A DNA stretch of 46,776 nt, taken from positions 1-46,776 of the forward strand of contig JAITLV010000019.1 of assembly GCA_031277685.1 (NCBI GenBank), read 5' to 3'. How positions within the stretch are numbered: position 1 is the first letter of the stretch; each line of letters begins with the position of its first letter. Origin of the DNA: Sphingobacterium sp. Lineage in GTDB: Bacteria; Bacteroidota; Bacteroidia; Sphingobacteriales; Sphingobacteriaceae. Of this stretch, positions 43,818 through 46,776 are shown in pieces. Made by a program: the position numbers and the translations under genes. Below the pieces are notes generated by a model. That model had not been told where the DNA came from. It searched no databases and worked only from the letters and a program-made list of their open reading frames with translations.

Positions 43818-44468
43818 TTAAATATGATTGATATACGCCTTTTGCCGACTCTTGCTGACTCGTTTATGTATCAATATTAAGAGCAATCCTATAAGCAGAA
43901 AGGCTAAAGTTATCATCAAGCTATTCATTAATACACGGTTTATTCCCAATACTGAAACATCCATAAAGGGATAAGGATAAAACCCAGAAAATGCGCCATG
44001 CCATAAAGTATATAGCAGATAGATCAAGGGATACAACAACCAGCTAAGTACAGATCCCCATTGCAAAACATTCCCATCAATCAACTTCGACCAAAAGATT
44101 AAAACCAGAATAGGAATAAGGGAATGAAGCATTTCATCGGTAACTCTTGCAATCCCTACAGGTTGCCACAGCGGACGAAGTATGACGTTATAGACTAGAC
44201 CAACAATTAGGATATATAGTGTTACTGCTGTGATTGTTGTTGGTTTGGAAAAAAAGATCCCTATTTTATTCTGAGAAAACAGCACGATACTGCTGCAACA
44301 AACCGCAACCATCAAATTTGTCAAAATGGTAAAGTAACTGAAAAAACGAACAACTAACTCCCATGTTGTCATTGAGGAATGATCAATACTGATTAAAAAC
44401 TGCCCACTTATAGCACTCCAACTCATTAGCGCAATGATCGCTGCAAAGCTTCTTTTAGGTAAAGCCAT
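43818..44468 (-). CDS. Pr6Pr-family membrane protein
   Basis: The 216-residue protein has six membrane helices and the blocks FSYFTILTNLMVAVCC, ILRPLWQPVG, DEMLHSLIPILVLIFW and WLLYPLIYLLYTLWHG, typical of the Pr6Pr (FAR-17a/AIG1-like) family. The family's function in bacteria is unknown; eukaryotic relatives hydrolyse fatty-acid esters of hydroxy fatty acids. It is convergent with the Tet(X)-like gene and monocistronic. Confidence 0.85.
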   Translation of the reverse strand: MALPKRSFAAIIALMSWSAISGQFLISIDHSSMTTWELVVRFFSYFTILTNLMVAVCCSSIVLFSQNKIGIFFSKPTTITAVTLYILIVGLVYNVILRPLWQPVGIARVTDEMLHSLIPILVLIFWSKLIDGNVLQWGSVLSWLLYPLIYLLYTLWHGAFSGFYPYPFMDVSVLGINRVLMNSLMITLAFLLIGLLLILIHKRVSKSRQKAYINHI

Positions 44469-44786
44469 AATTTATATTTCTTGTATTAAAAATAGGCAAT
44501 TTATGAAACAAAATTTTAGAGAATAGTACAATTTCACCTTACTAGATGTTCCATATGTTGTCTCTCTTATTAATGAAAATTTAATTAATCCTTAATTTTT
44601 ATCAACAGTATCCAAGCATTAATCTGCTAGGCCCACAAAAATCTCATTTTATGGTGTTACAAAAATGCGGATAAGGGGCTTCTCTAAATGATCCCTTACA
44701 ATAGTGTTTAAATTACATCAACTATTTTTTTATATAATAGGTGATACTTTGACCATAATTGGTACATTGTTATAAAAGACAATTAT
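44469..44786. other. Promoter region of sigma-ClpP cassette
   Basis: The 318 AT-rich bases have no coding frame. TTTGAC at 44748-44753 and TATAAA at 44771-44776 are separated by 17 bases, ending 10 bases before the sigma start codon, which would give an almost leaderless mRNA. Confidence 0.4.
44748..44776 (+). promoter_or_regulatory. Candidate promoter of sigma-ClpP cassette
   Basis: TTTGAC, a 17-base spacer and TATAAA resemble a general sigma-70 promoter; read as a Bacteroidota promoter, TTTG is 19 bases before TA. The predicted start of transcription is only about four bases before the sigma start codon. Confidence 0.35.
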
Positions 44787-45320
44787 ATGGACAGTGTTAA
44801 CAATTCAAATCGAACAATGAGGCGGCAGGCACTTTTTATGGATCTGTATAAAACTGCATTTCCAATAATCGCTAGATATGTCAGTCGCATGGGGGGTGAC
44901 TTTGATGAAGCCAAAGATGTATTTCAAGATGCTTTGGTTGTATACTTCGAGAAGACAATTTTAAGTCCAACGATATTGAGAAATGATATTGGCTTCTTGG
45001 TCGGTACCGCTAAGAATCTATGGCTGAAACGTTACTATCAAACAAACCAGAATATACCATTGGATCATCTAGAAATCCCATTAATGAAAGATGAGTCCCT
45101 GTCCAGTAAGCGGCTGATTCGCTTTTTGGAAACGGCAGGACGCAAATGTATGGATCTACTGAAAAGCTTTTACTATGACCAACTGTCGTTACAAGAAATC
45201 GCGGATGAATTCGGCTATTCAGGGGCACGGAGCGCTACCGTTCAAAAATATAAATGCTTGGAGAAAGTAAGAGAAACCGTTAAAAAAAAATCCTTAGTTT
45301 ATGACGACTTCATGGAATGA
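44787..45320 (+). CDS. Sigma-70-family (ECF-like) RNA polymerase sigma factor
   Basis: The 177-residue protein has region 2 (MDLYKTAFPIIARYVSRMGG, then DFDEAKDVFQDALVVYFEK and GFLVGTAKNLWLKRY) and region 4 (CMDLLKSFYYDQLSLQEIAD, then EFGYSGARSATVQKYKCLEKV). Helix-turn-helix QEIADEFGYSGARSATVQ would bind the -35 element. The next gene overlaps its last 20 bases and encodes a small protein that looks like the N-terminal part of an anti-sigma factor; a ClpP paralogue follows. The cassette is probably one stress-response unit. Confidence 0.9.
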   Translation: MDSVNNSNRTMRRQALFMDLYKTAFPIIARYVSRMGGDFDEAKDVFQDALVVYFEKTILSPTILRNDIGFLVGTAKNLWLKRYYQTNQNIPLDHLEIPLMKDESLSSKRLIRFLETAGRKCMDLLKSFYYDQLSLQEIADEFGYSGARSATVQKYKCLEKVRETVKKKSLVYDDFME

Positions 45321-45573
45321 AACCCAACAGATAGAAGCCTATCTCATGGGAACAACACATCCCAGCGAAGCATTGCTTTTTGAGGTTCAATTATTGTTGG
45401 ATAAAGAATTAGCTTCTAAAGTATTGGCACAGCAAAGAGCCTACGAAGCCATCCAAGAATTCGGTCGTATGCAATTGAAAAAGGAGATCGAAGCAATACA
45501 TCAAACATTATTTACACAAGCCAAACATATCCGTTTCAGCCAAAAAATAATGCGGTTATTTAGAAAACCATAA
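45301..45573 (+). CDS. Small anti-sigma-like cytoplasmic protein
   Basis: The 90-residue protein begins 20 bases inside the sigma gene. Its sequence WNETQQIEAYLMGTTHPSEA, LLFEVQLLLDKELASKVLAQ and EFGRMQLKKEIEAIHQTLF resembles the cytoplasmic sigma-binding half of Bacteroidota anti-sigma proteins, but it lacks the membrane span and periplasmic part. It would thus be a soluble partner of the sigma factor. Translational coupling with the sigma gene supports a fixed ratio. The assignment is inferred from position and weak similarity. Confidence 0.6.
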   Translation: MTTSWNETQQIEAYLMGTTHPSEALLFEVQLLLDKELASKVLAQQRAYEAIQEFGRMQLKKEIEAIHQTLFTQAKHIRFSQKIMRLFRKP

Positions 45574-45586
45574 ATTCAAGAAAATC

Positions 45587-46270
45587 ATGAATATCAATAA
45601 AGATGAGTTCCGCAAATTCGCGGTGGGGCATCGCTATGTCCAAAAAGATCTGGTTGACAGCTACATTTCTAGTATGGAAAATCCTAGGATCCCCCTTGCA
45701 ATGACACCTTATATTACCGAAGAACGCGAGTTACGTGTATCACAGATGGATGTCTTTTCCAGGTTGATGATCGATCGCATTATATTTGTAGGTGCTCCCA
45801 TCGAACCTAATATTGCGAATATCGTACAGGCACAACTACTCTTCCTTCAATCCGTTGATCCAAAAAAGGATATACACATGTATATTAACTCCCCGGGAGG
45901 CGAAGTCTATGCTGGATTGGGTATTTACGACACCATGCAATTGATCAGTCCAGATGTTGCGACAATCTGCACAGGTATGGCACTCTCCTTTGGTGCAATA
46001 TTGTTATGTGGCGGGACCACAGGCAAACGGAGTGCTTTGACTCATTCACGGGTCATGTTACACCAACCTTTGGGAGGTGTCCAAGGACAAGCTTCAGATA
46101 TTGAGATTACCGCCAATCAAGTTTTAAAAATAAAAAAGGAATTATATGACATTATCGCCAGGCACAGTGGGCAAAGCTATCAAAAAGTTCATGACGTCAG
46201 TGATAGAGATCACTGGATGGTTGCAGTCGAAGCGAAAGAATTCGGAATAATCGACGAAGTACTAGGCTAA
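45587..46270 (+). CDS. clpP: ClpP-family serine peptidase (paralogue)
   Basis: The 227-residue protein is a ClpP with catalytic triad Ser134 (GMALSFGAILL), His159 (VMLHQPLGG) and Asp208 (SDRDHWM). ClpP forms a barrel with an ATPase such as ClpX or ClpA that unfolds substrates. The usual GMAASM around the serine is here GMALSF, with Leu and Phe next to the nucleophile, and no clpX gene follows, so it is probably a second, specialised copy. It starts 13 bases after the small anti-sigma-like gene, and the whole cassette ends in a strong hairpin. Confidence 0.93.
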   Translation: MNINKDEFRKFAVGHRYVQKDLVDSYISSMENPRIPLAMTPYITEERELRVSQMDVFSRLMIDRIIFVGAPIEPNIANIVQAQLLFLQSVDPKKDIHMYINSPGGEVYAGLGIYDTMQLISPDVATICTGMALSFGAILLCGGTTGKRSALTHSRVMLHQPLGGVQGQASDIEITANQVLKIKKELYDIIARHSGQSYQKVHDVSDRDHWMVAVEAKEFGIIDEVLG

Positions 46271-46295
46271 TAAATACTGTTGACAATATAAGTCC

Positions 46296-46323
46296 CGCTA
46301 TTGACAGATAACTGTCAATAGCG
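46296..46323 (+). terminator. Perfect 12-bp hairpin after clpP
   Basis: CGCTATTGACAG at 46296-46307 and CTGTCAATAGCG at 46312-46323 pair perfectly around ATAA, 26 bases after the clpP stop, followed by ATTATTGATT. It closes the sigma-ClpP cassette. Confidence 0.75.
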
Positions 46324-46398
46324 ATTATTGATTCAAACATACAGTATCACCCACATTTTCAACTCATTATAAAACAAAACCTGGCAATCTAGTCCATG

Positions 46399-46776
46399 TC
46401 AGATCAAGACAAGAACAATACTTATTATGGTATAAGCCAAACAAATAACGATCGGAAAAGCAAGAACATAGAAATCTTTACTAGAAGGTTTTTTTAGGAA
46501 ATTTGAGAAAAAATCTTCAATATTGACTTTCATATGCATATCAGGTGTCAAAAACCACTTAATTTCAATTTCGGTTGCAATTCTTAGCATAAAGACTTTT
46601 CTCGAATTATAATTATAAATATGATAGGTTATATTATCTGTTAAAAGAACATCCTTCCCTTTGCTATCTTTCAAATAAAATTTGTCCCCAGATCGTATAA
46701 AGGAAATTTTTCGCATCGTACTTTTCATTACGATAATTAAAAAACTGAAAACTAAACTCAAGACAACAATGATGAA
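46399..46776 (-). CDS. Membrane protein of unknown function, 5' end cut by window edge
   Basis: The frame is open from the stop at 46399-46401 to the last base of the window, giving at least 125 residues. The first visible residues (FIIVVLSLVFSFLIIVM) form a membrane span, followed by a domain of about 80 residues (RSGDKFYLKDSKGKDVLLTD) and a second span at the C-terminus (VLAFPIVICLAYTIISIVLVLI). The true start is outside the window, because the first in-frame ATG inside it falls within the first span. No family was recognised. Confidence 0.6.
   Translation of the reverse strand, partial: FIIVVLSLVFSFLIIVMKSTMRKISFIRSGDKFYLKDSKGKDVLLTDNITYHIYNYNSRKVFMLRIATEIEIKWFLTPDMHMKVNIEDFFSNFLKKPSSKDFYVLAFPIVICLAYTIISIVLVLI

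Noticed and set aside
1..46776. CRISPR arrays, tRNA or rRNA genes, and intact insertion sequences
   Set aside because: No evenly spaced repeats, no cloverleaf-like conserved segments and no transposase-like frame were found by reading both strands.

Overview
The window is chromosomal DNA from a member of the Bacteroidota, most probably Sphingobacteriaceae or a close relative. This rests on the SusC/SusD pair with its own FecR and ECF sigma factor, the LytS/LytTR two-component pairs, the ATGA-overlapped or near-abutting operons without clear Shine-Dalgarno sites, the low GC content, and TTTG / TAnnTTTG-like promoter boxes. No rRNA, tRNA, CRISPR array, integrase or intact insertion sequence was seen. 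The genus is an inference.

Layout. (1) 1-6963, minus strand: an ECF sigma factor, a FecR-type anti-sigma factor, a SusC-like TonB-dependent transporter with an N-terminal STN signalling domain, and a SusD-like lipoprotein that runs off the left edge. This is a self-regulated uptake locus for an unknown substrate. (2) 7.3-13.8 kb: an SPFH/stomatin protein, a LysR regulator divergent from an MFS exporter plus GNAT acetyltransferase, a class D beta-lactamase, and two small cell-envelope proteins of unknown function. (3) 14.6-20.1 kb: a compact RiPP locus. It holds a previously overlooked 48-codon gene with a FNLD-like leader box and no cysteine, a receiver-only response regulator and a full-length class I lanthipeptide dehydratase (LanB). 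It ends tail-to-tail on a LytTR regulator and its histidine kinase. No cyclase, protease or exporter gene is in the window. (4) 20.6-28.0 kb: an AraC regulator with a nitrilase, a GNAT protein, an exported beta-propeller protein, a decayed response regulator gene, a CPBP intramembrane protease, and a second LytS/LytTR pair. (5) 28.1-41.4 kb: an accessory stretch rich in single, short, poorly known genes (SUFU domain, STAS/SEC14, MORN-like, ClbS/DfsB, DUF1963-like, small acidic protein) and gene remnants (UvrA-like, ankyrin repeat). It resembles a collection of orphan immunity or self-protection genes. It also has a KAS III gene, and an FMO-type flavoprotein divergent from an AraC regulator, with a clear 21-bp direct-repeat operator. 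(6) 41.5-46.8 kb: an AraC regulator divergent from a close Tet(X) relative, a Pr6Pr membrane protein, and a three-gene cassette of sigma factor, small anti-sigma-like protein and ClpP paralogue.

The best candidates for something undescribed are the cysteine-less precursor / receiver / LanB operon, the sigma-ClpP cassette, the KAS III-ClbS pair, and the orphan-immunity-like stretch. The OXA-like and Tet(X)-like genes are of interest as environmental relatives of resistance determinants. Family assignments come from reading motifs by eye and from memory of the families; no database search was run.
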